DNA of 21,952 nt from Flammeovirgaceae bacterium UBA2786 (GCA_002352225.1 DEIA01000044.1:1-21952); one strand, 5' to 3'. Positions 6,767-15,036 are shown, counted from the stretch's first letter. Notes: generated from the sequence alone by a model not told the origin. Translations and numbers: made by a program.

Positions 6767-9028
6767 TTAGTAAGTCTTGTTTGAATCATTTGCTACTGCA
6801 TGCGCCATCACCGCTCTGAGCTTTCCGTACGTATATTTTCCGTTAAGTTTGTCGAATAAAGCTTTCGAGGAAAATGATTCTGTAAAGCTTTTTATCATTG
6901 TTATTATCTCTTCCTTTTCTTCTTTAGGCATAAACGCATCAATCTCCAGCAGTCCTTGCTCCACGGCTTTAGCCAAATGGCCTTCAATCGTGCTTAAAAC
7001 CAATCCGCGCTCTTTAGCAATTTCTTCCGGCTTAAAGCCGCTCTTAAATAGTTCCAGCGTAATGTCGTACGTGCTTTTTTCGTCTGGGTTATTTTTCTTA
7101 GCCCGCTTCTTTCTCTCAACGGGCGATTTCTTTTGTGGGGGTAATGGGTTGATCTCTTTTAATACCTGCAGGCGTTCTGCTTCCATTGAGAAGCGAACCG
7201 CCCGCAAATCGAACAACTCGGTTCCGGTTATTATCTGAGAAACAATCTGATGAGCCTGATACAATTCGGTTAGCTTACGCGAAATCAACTGATCAATTTC
7301 CTGTAGCTGTGCCAGGTATGTCTTTACCCGCTTTTGATGTTTTATTGCTTCAATATGATTTAACAATACCCTTACCTGATCCCAAACCAATTTTCTATAG
7401 TAGGCACTTCCCTTTTCAATTCGCTCCAGCAATGGATCGTGTGTTGGTTGTGCAATAAGTTGAAGTAGTTGGTTTCTGAATTTTTGAGTATTGCCTGCTT
7501 CATTTGCCAGCGCCTCGGTAATTTGCATAAGTACTGGTTTCATAGTGGGGTCTTCCAGGCGCTCAGGTTCTTTGTTTTTTTCGATGTAGTTAATTTCTTT
7601 CAGCAACCCTTCAAACGAAAACGTGCTCTCCAGCAACTGCCCAATATACGCGCGCTGCTGTGTTTCAATAATCTGCGGCAGCATATTGGGCTGGTGTGCT
7701 TTTTCTGTAAAATCCTTAATGTGACTATCGGTACGTACAACTTGCGGATTAATCTTCGAGCGAAGAATCAGGCCATCAAGCGAACGCAACCGCGAAAGGG
7801 CTACATATACCTGACCATCGGCAAAAGCCTGAGCCACATCAATTACAGCTTTATCAAATGTTAAACCCTGACTTTTATGCACCGTTATTGCCCAGGCCAG
7901 TTTTACAGGATATTGTTCAAATGAACCAATCACCTCTTCATTCAACACATGACTTGCTTTGTCAACAGAATATTTTTTGTTCTCCCACCGCTCGCGCGAA
8001 AGTTGGTATGCCTCATGCGTACCAGCCATCTGTACCCACACATCATTATCTTCAATCCGCATAACGGTGGCCAGCTTTCCGTTAAAATATTTCTTTTCAG
8101 GGTTTGTATCATTTCGCACAAACATAATTTGTGCCCCCTCTTTCAGTTCGAGCTGAGGTTGTACAGGATACATACTTTCAGGAAAATCCCCCTCCCGTAA
8201 AGAATCAAAAAATTGCGACTTCGCTGGCAGGCTATCAAGGGCTTGCCGGTTTAACTGGTCGGCCTTATAGTTGTGTGTGGTAAGGGTAATTACCTCATCA
8301 AGTTTATTGATCTGCTCTGTGGTTTGGTAATGCCTGTTCAACTCCTCAATATCTTCCTGTTCTATAATACTGTTGCGCAGGTTATTCAAAATGCGAATGA
8401 AGGCTTCATCATGCTGTCGGAAAATTTTATCCAACTCGATATATACAGGTTGATTATTCTTAAGCGCAAGCGCCTCATAAAACCAGGGCGAAGCATAATA
8501 TCGGCCTAATAATTCCTGCTCCTCATTTTTAACCACCGGTGGCAACTGAAACAAATCGCCAATAAACAACACCTGCACCCCTCCAAAACTTTGTGAAAAA
8601 TTTCCGTGTGCGGCTTTCATGCGGTAGTCAATCGCATCCAGTAAATCGGCCCGCAGCATGCTTACTTCATCTATCACCAACAAATCGATAGACCGCAACA
8701 CCTTTTTCCGTTCGCTGTTAAGCGAATGCTTACGTGCCAGCGTTTGCGAATTAACATACCGGCCACCATCAAGTATATTCTCGGGCAGGTACCGATCGGG
8801 AATGTAGGTGGCCGGTGGAATTAGAAACTGCGAGTGAATGGTTACACCACCGGCATTAAGCGCAGCAATACCTGTGGGCGCCACTACAATAAAATTTTTG
8901 TGCGTGTGTTCGGCCAAACTTTTCAGAAATGTGGTTTTGCCCGTGCCGGCTTTGCCCGTTAAAAACACATGGCTGGCTGTTGTATTTAAAAACCGGCTGG
9001 CAAATTTTTTAAAATCGGGCGCTTCCAT
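6767..9028 (-). CDS. Pif1-family superfamily 1 DNA helicase with C-terminal helix-turn-helix domain
   Basis: A 753-residue cytosolic protein. Walker A is GKAGTGKT (residues 25-32), Walker B LLVIDEVSML (Asp120-Glu121); GGVQVLFIGDLFQLPPV and KLAWAITVHKSQGLTF with QVYVALSR provide helicase motifs III to VI. These identify the Pif1/RecD2 branch of 5'-to-3' helicases, which unwind stalled forks and G-quadruplexes. The linker (residues ~430-640) is helical and partly coiled coil, with a lysine-rich stretch near 650 (KKSPVERKKRAKKN). The end, TYDITLELFKSGFKPEEIAKERGLVLSTIEGHL, is the HTH_40 domain found behind RecQ or Pif1 helicases in Bacteroidota and likely helps DNA binding. Length agrees with this architecture. 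Transcribed away from the lipoprotein gene at 9160. Confidence 0.92.
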   Translation of the reverse strand: MEAPDFKKFASRFLNTTASHVFLTGKAGTGKTTFLKSLAEHTHKNFIVVAPTGIAALNAGGVTIHSQFLIPPATYIPDRYLPENILDGGRYVNSQTLARKHSLNSERKKVLRSIDLLVIDEVSMLRADLLDAIDYRMKAAHGNFSQSFGGVQVLFIGDLFQLPPVVKNEEQELLGRYYASPWFYEALALKNNQPVYIELDKIFRQHDEAFIRILNNLRNSIIEQEDIEELNRHYQTTEQINKLDEVITLTTHNYKADQLNRQALDSLPAKSQFFDSLREGDFPESMYPVQPQLELKEGAQIMFVRNDTNPEKKYFNGKLATVMRIEDNDVWVQMAGTHEAYQLSRERWENKKYSVDKASHVLNEEVIGSFEQYPVKLAWAITVHKSQGLTFDKAVIDVAQAFADGQVYVALSRLRSLDGLILRSKINPQVVRTDSHIKDFTEKAHQPNMLPQIIETQQRAYIGQLLESTFSFEGLLKEINYIEKNKEPERLEDPTMKPVLMQITEALANEAGNTQKFRNQLLQLIAQPTHDPLLERIEKGSAYYRKLVWDQVRVLLNHIEAIKHQKRVKTYLAQLQEIDQLISRKLTELYQAHQIVSQIITGTELFDLRAVRFSMEAERLQVLKEINPLPPQKKSPVERKKRAKKNNPDEKSTYDITLELFKSGFKPEEIAKERGLVLSTIEGHLAKAVEQGLLEIDAFMPKEEKEEIITMIKSFTESFSSKALFDKLNGKYTYGKLRAVMAHAVANDSNKTY

Positions 9029-9125
9029 TGGGTGTTAAATTACTGATATCAATCAAAAACATCAGCATTGCAATCTAAATTTGATGCAACCTTATCCGGT
9101 CAAATTTCATCTTCACATAGAAGTT

Positions 9126-9133
9126 TACTTTTG
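9126..9133 (+). promoter_or_regulatory. -7 box of Bacteroidota type (TACTTTTG)
   Basis: TACTTTTG fits TAnnTTTG exactly and sits 26 bases before the ATG at 9160, leaving an untranslated leader of roughly 20 bases. A -33 element is not clear. It lies in the 131-bp divergent region between the helicase and the lipoprotein gene. Confidence 0.45.
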
Positions 9134-9159
9134 TGCCCCAATTTGTAATTTAGTACACC

Positions 9160-10233
9160 ATGAAGCCAATACGTTTCTTTTCTTATGTTGTTTTAGCCAG
9201 CATACTTACGCTTGGCGGATGTAAAAAAGATGAAGAATCAATTTCCCGAACGTTTCGTATGGGGTTTCAGAATTCGGCACCGCGTTTTGACAATCTGGAT
9301 TTATTTATTCAATCGCTGAATCTTTGGACCCAACGAGCCGATGCTGCCATGATTACTACCGAAGTACCCTGGGCCGAGTTGCTCGCGGGCACATCCGTGA
9401 ATGATTACGTGGTGAACAACTACAAAGGCCTGGTAGAGTATTACAGAACTAAAAATTTAAAACTCTGGGTATATATCGATCCACAAAATGGACTAGACCG
9501 TACCACAGATGCGGTAGACCTACAACAGGCCGGCAAAAGCATTGCCGATGCAGACATGCAGTTATTGTATAAGAAATTTGCGGTGGCAATGGATAGTATT
9601 TTAAAACCTGATCATGTAGGTCTTGCTTTAGAAACCAACCTGATTCGTGATGCGGCTTCCTCCTCTATTTATAATGGTGTGAAAACTGCTGCCAATAGTG
9701 CGGCTCAGGCAATACGCGCACGCAACGCCAACGTTCCATTAAGCATTAGTGTACAGGTAGATCACGCGTGGGGCAAATTGGGGGGTGGTTCGTACACCGG
9801 CATTGCACAAGATTTTACAGATTTTCCATTTATTCAGGAACTCGGGCTATCATCATATCCATATTTTGGATTTACTAACCCAACCGATATTCCGCTTAAT
9901 TATTATTCCCGGTTAGTAGAAGGGAAAAATATACCCGTGTTTGTTACGGAAGGTGGATGGTCATCGGCTTCGGTGCCGGGTTCGTTTACCAGTTCCCCTG
10001 AATTACAGAAAGCGTATATCGAACATCATGCTCATTTATTGAATGAAACCCGGGCAGAAGCGGTGTTTCAATTATTGTTTACCGATATTGATGTAACCAG
10101 CGTACCCGATGATGTGCCGGATAACATCAACTATTTTTTATACCTCGGTCTGGTGGATATCAATTTTAGCATTAAGCCTGCTTTACAAGCATGGGATAAA
10201 GTTTTTAGTTATCGGTATACAGGCTCTGATTGA
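9160..10233 (+). CDS. Lipoprotein with clan GH-A-like TIM barrel (putative glycoside hydrolase)
   Basis: A signal peptide with lipobox LGGC places Cys21 at the mature N-terminus; it is followed by KKDEES, so the 357-residue protein is anchored to a membrane. The rest looks like a beta/alpha barrel: RMGFQ, AAMITTEVPW, LKLWVYIDP, HVGLALETNL (Glu158), PLSISVQ, ELGLSSYPYF and IPVFVTEGGWSS (Glu264). Glutamates at the ends of strands 4 and 7 are the acid/base and nucleophile positions of clan GH-A, and the SSYPYF...VTEGGW pattern recalls GH53-type endo-galactanases. However, the usual Asn-Glu pair at strand 4 is Leu-Glu here, so activity is uncertain. There are no polysaccharide-utilisation genes (SusC/D) nearby. 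A -7 box lies 26 bases upstream and an inverted repeat follows the stop. Confidence 0.7.
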   Translation: MKPIRFFSYVVLASILTLGGCKKDEESISRTFRMGFQNSAPRFDNLDLFIQSLNLWTQRADAAMITTEVPWAELLAGTSVNDYVVNNYKGLVEYYRTKNLKLWVYIDPQNGLDRTTDAVDLQQAGKSIADADMQLLYKKFAVAMDSILKPDHVGLALETNLIRDAASSSIYNGVKTAANSAAQAIRARNANVPLSISVQVDHAWGKLGGGSYTGIAQDFTDFPFIQELGLSSYPYFGFTNPTDIPLNYYSRLVEGKNIPVFVTEGGWSSASVPGSFTSSPELQKAYIEHHAHLLNETRAEAVFQLLFTDIDVTSVPDDVPDNINYFLYLGLVDINFSIKPALQAWDKVFSYRYTGSD

Positions 10234-10234
10234 G

Positions 10235-10252
10235 TTTACATCCGCTTGTAAA
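10235..10252. terminator. Inverted repeat after the barrel lipoprotein gene
   Basis: TTTACA (10235-10240) and TGTAAA (10247-10252) are perfect inverted repeats around a TCCGCT loop, starting one base after the TGA stop codon. TTGTA-AAG-TACAA (10246-10258) is an alternative overlapping hairpin. No T-tract follows, so termination is only a guess for this convergent junction. Confidence 0.3.
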
Positions 10253-10302
10253 GTACAAACAGGAAAGATAAGCTAATCGCGTTGCTGGCTATTTTGATCC
10301 GT

Positions 10303-11103
10303 TCAATCGATTTTCAAAATATAGGTGTTAGGCCAGTTTTTTCCGGTTACCAGAAAAGACCGTGTTTCCGGATGCCATGCAATTCCGTTTAGTACATCAA
10401 CCTGCGGGCTGGCTTTGCGGGCATCGTTGGCTAATTTGGAAAGATCTATTCGGCCTACCACTTTGCTTGTATTCGGGTCGATTTTCAGAATCAGATTGGT
10501 TTGCCATACGTTAGCAAAAACGTAACCTTCTATGTATTCCAATTCATTCAGGTTTTTAACCGGGCCATTTTCATCAGTAATCTTTAAAGATTTTACAACT
10601 TCAAGTGTTACCGTGTCTAAGTAATGGAGGTTGTTTGTGCCATCGCTCATAATCAGGTTTACATTATCGTGGGTAAGTCCCCAGCCTTCCTTGGCAAAGG
10701 AATCAAACCGGAAGGTGCGTAACACTTTAAATGTTTTTAGGTCATAGACAAAACCAATTTTATTTTGCCAGGTAAGCTGAAAAATCTTGTTGTTGAGAAT
10801 AGCTATGCCTTCGCCAAAGTATTGTTTATCTAACACTACTTTCTTATCTGCTTTACCCGTATTAATATCCACAATACCAATCCACGATGTGCCAAACTGG
10901 CCCGTACTTTCATATAATTCGCCTTTATAAATAAGCAGGCCCTGTGTAAAGGCTTCCGGGTCGTGCGGCCACATACTGCGAATGGCGTAGTTGAGGCGCA
11001 GGGAGTCCACCTCGGCCGTTTGTTTCTTCTCCTTGTCGGGAGCACAAGACATGAATGCCACACCCAAAACCAGCGATTGTAAAATTTGAAGTCTTCGTTT
11101 CAT
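10303..11103 (-). CDS. Glutaminyl-peptide cyclotransferase (glutamine cyclotransferase family), lipoprotein
   Basis: Starting at the ATG at 11103 gives a 266-residue protein with a signal peptide and probable lipobox cysteine Cys20 (VAFMSC-APDKEKK); an in-frame upstream ATG at 11181 would put 26 residues before the signal peptide and is unlikely. The family signature is clear: PHDPEAFTQGL, FGEGIAI, KEGWGLT, LNELEYIEG, NVW, DVLNGIAWHP and TGKNWP, distributed over a five-bladed beta-propeller (PF05096, plant/bacterial QC type). These enzymes turn N-terminal glutamine into pyroglutamate on exported peptides, which protects them from aminopeptidases; in Bacteroidota this fits the many exported proteins with N-terminal Gln after signal cleavage. 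It is divergent from the DUF1624 gene with 105 bases between starts. A decayed piece of a second copy lies at 12423-12501. Confidence 0.92.
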   Translation of the reverse strand: MKRRLQILQSLVLGVAFMSCAPDKEKKQTAEVDSLRLNYAIRSMWPHDPEAFTQGLLIYKGELYESTGQFGTSWIGIVDINTGKADKKVVLDKQYFGEGIAILNNKIFQLTWQNKIGFVYDLKTFKVLRTFRFDSFAKEGWGLTHDNVNLIMSDGTNNLHYLDTVTLEVVKSLKITDENGPVKNLNELEYIEGYVFANVWQTNLILKIDPNTSKVVGRIDLSKLANDARKASPQVDVLNGIAWHPETRSFLVTGKNWPNTYILKID

Positions 11104-11208
11104 ACGATTGTAAAAATACAACGGAAAAAATTCATGATTCATATTCTCACCTGCTTTGGTAGTTGCGCCAGCATGTCGCATTACTCATAAGTTGAATTAC
11201 TATTGAAC

Positions 11209-12390
11209 ATGCAAACCCTCAACTCCTACCGGATCTCCTCCATTGATCTCCTGCGCGGTATTATTATGGTTATTATGGCCTTAGACCATACCCGCGATTT
11301 TTTTCATTCGGAAGCACTCATTAGCGATCCGACTGCCTTAGATAAAACCACCGTCAGCTTGTTTTTTACCCGTTGGATCACCCATTTCTGTGCTCCCGGC
11401 TTTGTGTTTTTGGCCGGTACTTCTGCATTTATTAGCGGAGCATCCAAGACCAAGTACGCACTCTCCAAATTCTTGCTTACCCGTGGGGCATGGCTCATTC
11501 TGCTCGAACTGGTTGTGCTCCGGGCATTCTATCTTTTCAATTTCTATTACGATGTTACCTTTCTTACCGTATTGTGGGTAATTGGCTGGTGCATGATCTT
11601 TCTGGCTGGGCTTGTTTTTGTGCCCCTCAAGTGGAATGTTGTTATTGCCCTCTGCATTATACTCTTCCACGATGCATTGGGTCTCATCCCCATAGAGCCC
11701 AATCAATTCATTTATGCGCCTTGGGTTATTTTGATGCGAACCGGATTTCTGCCCATCACTCCAGACCACACCTTTATTATTTCGTATCCAATCATTCCTT
11801 GGTTGGGCATTATGTTGCTGGGTTATTGTGCCGGTAAACTTTATACTGATTACGATGTACACACACGTAAACGCTGGTTAATTTGGAGTGGAACGATAAC
11901 CATAGTTCTTTTCATTATTTTGCGATTCCTCAACATTTATGGCGACCCCGCCCCTTGGCAACCACAGGCCAGCTCAACATTTACTGTCTTGAGTTTTTTT
12001 AACACAACCAAGTATCCGGTTTCGTTGCTATTTACCCTCATGTCACTCGGCCCTCTCTTATTATTGCTGGCCGCTTTAGAAAATGCTAAAACCACAAGAC
12101 TTGCCTTCTTCAAAACCTACGGGCAAGTACCCCTCTTTTATTTCCTTCTGCACTTTTTACTGATTCACCTTGTGGCGCTGGTTGCTTTTATAATCAAAAC
12201 CGGAACTCCATTATATGAAATTGATTTTCACTTCGCCAAGTCGTTTGGTGGCATTACACCCGGTCTCGGGCATTCGTTGGGATGGACATACCTTGTCTGG
12301 ATTTGTATTGTCCTCGTTCTTTATCCCGTTTGCCGATGGTATGGCCGCTACAAGCAAACTCATAATTATAGTTGGCTCCGCTATGTGTAA
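11209..12390 (+). CDS. DUF1624 / HGSNAT-like integral membrane acyltransferase
   Basis: The ATG at 11209 is preferred to a TTG six bases earlier. The 393-residue protein begins with RISSIDLLRGIIMVIMALDHTRDFF, the signature of DUF1624 and heparan-alpha-glucosaminide N-acetyltransferase-like proteins, in which the His of DHTRDF is a candidate acetyl acceptor. About ten hydrophobic segments follow, e.g. FCAPGFVFLAGTSAFI, AWLILLELVVLRAFYLFNF, IIPWLGIMLLGYCAGKLY, and near the end YLVWICIVLVLYPVCRWYGRYK. The family is thought to move acetyl or acyl groups across the inner membrane onto envelope sugars; the substrate is unknown. The gene's last codons (WLRYV-stop) form the beginning of a 49-bp sequence repeated before the PspC gene at 15084. 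Confidence 0.85.
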   Translation: MQTLNSYRISSIDLLRGIIMVIMALDHTRDFFHSEALISDPTALDKTTVSLFFTRWITHFCAPGFVFLAGTSAFISGASKTKYALSKFLLTRGAWLILLELVVLRAFYLFNFYYDVTFLTVLWVIGWCMIFLAGLVFVPLKWNVVIALCIILFHDALGLIPIEPNQFIYAPWVILMRTGFLPITPDHTFIISYPIIPWLGIMLLGYCAGKLYTDYDVHTRKRWLIWSGTITIVLFIILRFLNIYGDPAPWQPQASSTFTVLSFFNTTKYPVSLLFTLMSLGPLLLLLAALENAKTTRLAFFKTYGQVPLFYFLLHFLLIHLVALVAFIIKTGTPLYEIDFHFAKSFGGITPGLGHSLGWTYLVWICIVLVLYPVCRWYGRYKQTHNYSWLRYV

Positions 12391-12422
12391 CCGCGGCACG
12401 ATTTTTCTGTATATTCGTTAAA
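12374..12422. repeat. 49-bp direct repeat, copy 1 (tail of DUF1624 gene)
   Basis: Identical base for base to 15084-15132 (offset 2710). It starts with GGCTCCGCTATGTGTAA, which encodes the end of the DUF1624 protein and its stop, then CCGCGGCACGATTTTTCTG and TATATTCGTTAAA. The preceding bases TAGTT are also shared but separated by a 2-base difference. TATATTCG (12410-12417) is one mismatch from a TAnnTTTG -7 box. Directly behind this copy lies the glutaminyl cyclase remnant. Confidence 0.95.
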
Positions 12423-12501
12423 ACTATTCTTTTATGGCTAAGCCCTGCGTAAAGGCTTCTAGATTGTGCGGCCATATACATCGGATGGCGTAATTGTTCC
12501 T
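12423..12501 (-). pseudogene. Remnant of a second glutaminyl cyclase gene
   Basis: Read on the minus strand from about 12501 to 12436 the sequence gives RNNYAIRCIWPHNLEAFTQGL, matching RLNYAIRSMWPHDPEAFTQGL of the intact cyclase gene; at the DNA level I count about 80% identity over some 60 bp with 10930-10990, in the same orientation. The PHDPEAFTQGL signature has changed to PHNLEAFTQGL. Past this the frame ends at a TAG (12424-12426), exactly at the edge of the 49-bp repeat. On the other side, ATGAAAC at 12502-12513 (minus) may be what is left of the start. The piece is too short to encode a propeller, so it is a gene relic. Confidence 0.85.
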
Positions 12502-12552
12502 TGTTTCATTTTGCTAACAGATTAACAGTATGTCTAAAAGAGGAACAATTAC
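12490..12552. repeat. 11-bp inverted repeat before the transglutaminase-like gene
   Basis: GTAATTGTTCC (12490-12500) and GGAACAATTAC (12542-12552) are perfect inverted copies with 41 bases between. The left arm lies inside the glutaminyl cyclase remnant. It could be a weak stem-loop or a scar of the rearrangement. Confidence 0.5.
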
Positions 12553-12607
12553 AAAGTTCAATTAGCAGTCTGTTTGCTCCAAATTGGTTATTTTTAAGCG
12601 TGATTTC

Positions 12608-14176
12608 ATGCTTAAACCAATGCATTTCCTTATTCCCATTATTCTCTTAATTTCACTATCCAGCTACGCCCAGGTTGACTCGCTGGTTCGGTGGAGTGAA
12701 CTGGACTACACCTCTCCCTTCGAGTCAACTGAGTTTAAAAATCACTTTAAGAGGGGCGAAACAAATTTTACTTCCCTTTTCTTTGCCAACTCTCCTGCCG
12801 CTGTTCAGGATGCCAAAAATTTTGAAGAACGGTTTAATGCAGCCATTAACGAAATTGAAAGCTCAGGTAATCTCAATAAGAAAAACGACAAAAAAATAAA
12901 ATACATTTACCAACTTGTTCACAGCAGATTTCTTTCTAAGTATGAAGAAGAAAATCGGTTCTATGAAATCAGTCGTACCGGCTACTACAATTGTGTAACG
13001 GCTACAGCGCTTTATGCCATATTTTTTGAGAAACTCAAAATACCTTACACTATAAAAGAAAAACCTACTCACGTATACCTGGTAGCATACCCAAACGCTG
13101 AAAACATTATGATTGAAACCACAACTCCAATTTTTGGTTTCCTCACATTTGATAATGCCTACAAAACTAATTTTATAAACAATTTAAAAAATCAAAAAAT
13201 TATTGGAGCCTCTGAAGTCAACAACTCAAACACAGATGAATTGTTCAATAAATATTACTTCGGCAGCGAAAACATAAATTTAAGCCAACTTGTAGGAATT
13301 CAATACCTAAATGACGCCTTATTTAGACAAGACCATAACGATATCGCGGGGGCCTACGAGCAAATAAAAAAGGGTTATTGGTTTTACCCCAATGTTCGTT
13401 CAGAGTATCTATTGTTGCATTTTTCTGCGGCCAGATTGGAGACCTCCAATCTTGACCCGCTAAAAAAAGCAGGGCTTATCGGGCGAATATCCAGGCTAAA
13501 GGAAAAGGGAATAACTGCAGAAATGATAAAGGGTGAGTTTTACAACCTTACTCAAACTGTTTTGTTTAAGAACAATGATAAACAACTCTATAAAAAATGT
13601 TTTGAAGCCGTAATTCAAAATACCACCGACCAGGAGATATTAGATGAAATTTCTTTTGTCTACTATTATGAAAGTGGACGGGCTTTTTACAATCAAGGTA
13701 ATTTTATTCGGGCAAAAGCCTTCTTTGCAAGGGCCCTTGAAATTCAACCTAACAATGTTGACCTAGGTGGTATATTCGTTTCGTGCATTACCCAATCGTT
13801 TCGAAACGAGCGAAATAACCGTGTTGTGCTTGATTCTCTGGTGTCTTACAAAAATCGGTTTCCATCGCTTGGCGAGAATGTGAATTTCAATTCAGTTCTT
13901 GCCCTGTCATACGTAGTTGAATTTGGCGAAAGCTTTAAAAACAAAGATGAAAAGCGCGGAGAGCAATATCGAAATCTCTTTGAAGAATATTATTCAAATC
14001 AGAACATTACTATTATAAGTTCGCAGGTTGTAGGCCAGGCCTATTCTGAAGCCTGTGTATATTATTTTCAAAAAGGACAAAAAGCAAAAGCTAATCAGTA
14101 TTTACAAAGAGGCCTGGAAATCGTGCCTGATGACTATCAACTGAAAATGAGAAAGCAAATGCTCGGGGGTGGATAG
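12608..14176 (+). CDS. Secreted transglutaminase-like protein with TPR repeats
   Basis: I start at ATG 12608 because MLKPMHFLIPIILLISLSSYAQ is a good signal peptide; ATG 12620 is also possible, and an ATG at 12584 would add eight polar residues in front. The 522-residue protein should be periplasmic. Residues ~90-175 resemble the transglutaminase core: YYNCVTATALYAIFFEKLKIPY with Cys129, then KPTHVYLVAYP with His155, then IMIETTTP where Glu170 may take the third position. Such proteins may be cysteine peptidases or acyltransferases, or bind peptides. The C-terminal half consists of helical TPR-like repeats (ESGRAFYNQGNFIRAKAFFARALEIQPNNVDL; YFQKGQKAKANQYLQRGLEIVPDDY). Codon use looks more A/T-rich than in the flanking genes. 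It lies inside the block bracketed by the 49-bp repeat. Confidence 0.7.
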   Translation: MLKPMHFLIPIILLISLSSYAQVDSLVRWSELDYTSPFESTEFKNHFKRGETNFTSLFFANSPAAVQDAKNFEERFNAAINEIESSGNLNKKNDKKIKYIYQLVHSRFLSKYEEENRFYEISRTGYYNCVTATALYAIFFEKLKIPYTIKEKPTHVYLVAYPNAENIMIETTTPIFGFLTFDNAYKTNFINNLKNQKIIGASEVNNSNTDELFNKYYFGSENINLSQLVGIQYLNDALFRQDHNDIAGAYEQIKKGYWFYPNVRSEYLLLHFSAARLETSNLDPLKKAGLIGRISRLKEKGITAEMIKGEFYNLTQTVLFKNNDKQLYKKCFEAVIQNTTDQEILDEISFVYYYESGRAFYNQGNFIRAKAFFARALEIQPNNVDLGGIFVSCITQSFRNERNNRVVLDSLVSYKNRFPSLGENVNFNSVLALSYVVEFGESFKNKDEKRGEQYRNLFEEYYSNQNITIISSQVVGQAYSEACVYYFQKGQKAKANQYLQRGLEIVPDDYQLKMRKQMLGGG

Positions 14177-14202
14177 CCTTTTGAATATTACACTTCCTTG
14201 TA

Positions 14203-14958
14203 TTAGTTTTCTATGGCCAGGTTATGGGTACGCCTGATTATATAGGTATTCCCGAAAATAGTTTCAACTGCCGCAATAATTGAAAGTTCATCCATTAAAA
14301 ATGTTCCTGGAGGAATATTGTATGTTAATTTTCCTGTTTTCTTTTGTTCGTCCTGAAAAATTGCATCTAAATTTTCATGCAAACAGCCGGAAGGAGTGAG
14401 ATTACCGATATAATACTTAACCCGTCTGACTTTCTGCGACAGCGAGAGCATCAAAGTGTATTCTCCATGGGTCTCAAGCCGGTCAACAGGAGTAATAATC
14501 AGTTTAGGATATTCCGCTTTCAGGGTTTTATCGGTATGATACTCCTTCAACCCGGTGCATGCAAAATCACTTTCAAATCGTGCCTCACACATAAGATCAC
14601 CGTTCTCTCTGTACTTAACCTGCTTGCCTTGCATTTTATCATCCTTGTATTCGGTTGTCTGATAAACCTGCTTACCTCCTTCGTAATACCTTTTGGATTG
14701 TCCATCCCGTTTACCCATCACATAAGGTAATTCAAGTTGCAGCTCTCCATTTTTGTCATAGGTTTTAGCCAACCCATGTTTCTTCTTACCAGCATAAGGC
14801 ACCTCTGCTTTAAGTTTGCCATTAGAATATTTAGCAGTTTCTACTCGTATACTATCGCGTTTGACATCGCTGTCTTTGGTCTCTTTCTTATCAAATGAAA
14901 ACACGCATCCCAGCAAAAAAGCAGACATAGCGCAGATTAAGATAAGGGTTCTATTCAT
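14203..14958 (-). CDS. MORN-repeat lipoprotein (YwqK-like)
   Basis: A 251-residue protein with signal peptide and lipobox FLLGC (Cys18), so membrane-anchored. Residues ~45-150 contain four or five MORN-like units of the form YSNGKLKAEVPYAGKKKHGLAKTYDKNGELQLELPY and YKDDKMQGKQVKYRENGDLMCEARFE, as in the YwqK family that is often labelled an antitoxin without much evidence in Bacteroidota. The C-terminal ~100 residues (ETHGEYTLMLSLSQKVRRVKYYIG...PPGTFLMDELSIIAAVETIFGNTYIIRR) look like a separate beta-rich domain that I cannot name. The gene converges on the transglutaminase-like gene with 26 bases between stops, and its start region is imperfectly repeated 59 bases upstream. Confidence 0.75.
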   Translation of the reverse strand: MNRTLILICAMSAFLLGCVFSFDKKETKDSDVKRDSIRVETAKYSNGKLKAEVPYAGKKKHGLAKTYDKNGELQLELPYVMGKRDGQSKRYYEGGKQVYQTTEYKDDKMQGKQVKYRENGDLMCEARFESDFACTGLKEYHTDKTLKAEYPKLIITPVDRLETHGEYTLMLSLSQKVRRVKYYIGNLTPSGCLHENLDAIFQDEQKKTGKLTYNIPPGTFLMDELSIIAAVETIFGNTYIIRRTHNLAIEN

Positions 14959-15036
14959 GATTTAGGTTTAAAAAATTAAAAATACCATTCCTTCGACTTA
15001 ATTGGTAATATCGCCATGATTTAGATTTTAAGAATT
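14956..15036. repeat. Imperfect 22-bp direct repeat around the MORN lipoprotein start
   Basis: CATGATTTAG at 14956-14965 recurs at 15015-15024, and the following 12 bases match with three differences (14966-14977 against 15025-15036). The first copy contains the start codon of the MORN lipoprotein (CAT on this strand) and its upstream sequence; the second copy would start a 13-codon frame. The rest of 14959-15083 shows no gene. Confidence 0.6.

Noticed and set aside
4163..9028. A combined redox or defence system made of haemoglobin, TlpA-like protein and Pif1 helicase
   Set aside because: The haemoglobin is on the other strand, the helicase has a usual housekeeping architecture, gaps are 62-75 bp, and no known defence or redox system has this combination.
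12434..12493. A 19-codon open frame (MAKPCVKAS...) after repeat copy 1, with its ATGGC at the same distance from the repeat as the PspC start
   Set aside because: It lies antisense in the glutaminyl cyclase remnant and shows no similarity to PspC; the identical spacing is likely coincidence.
14203..14958. Toxin-antitoxin pair with the MORN lipoprotein as YwqK-type antitoxin
   Set aside because: It is a lipoprotein, and the neighbouring gene is convergent and encodes a 522-residue exported protein; nothing resembles a toxin.
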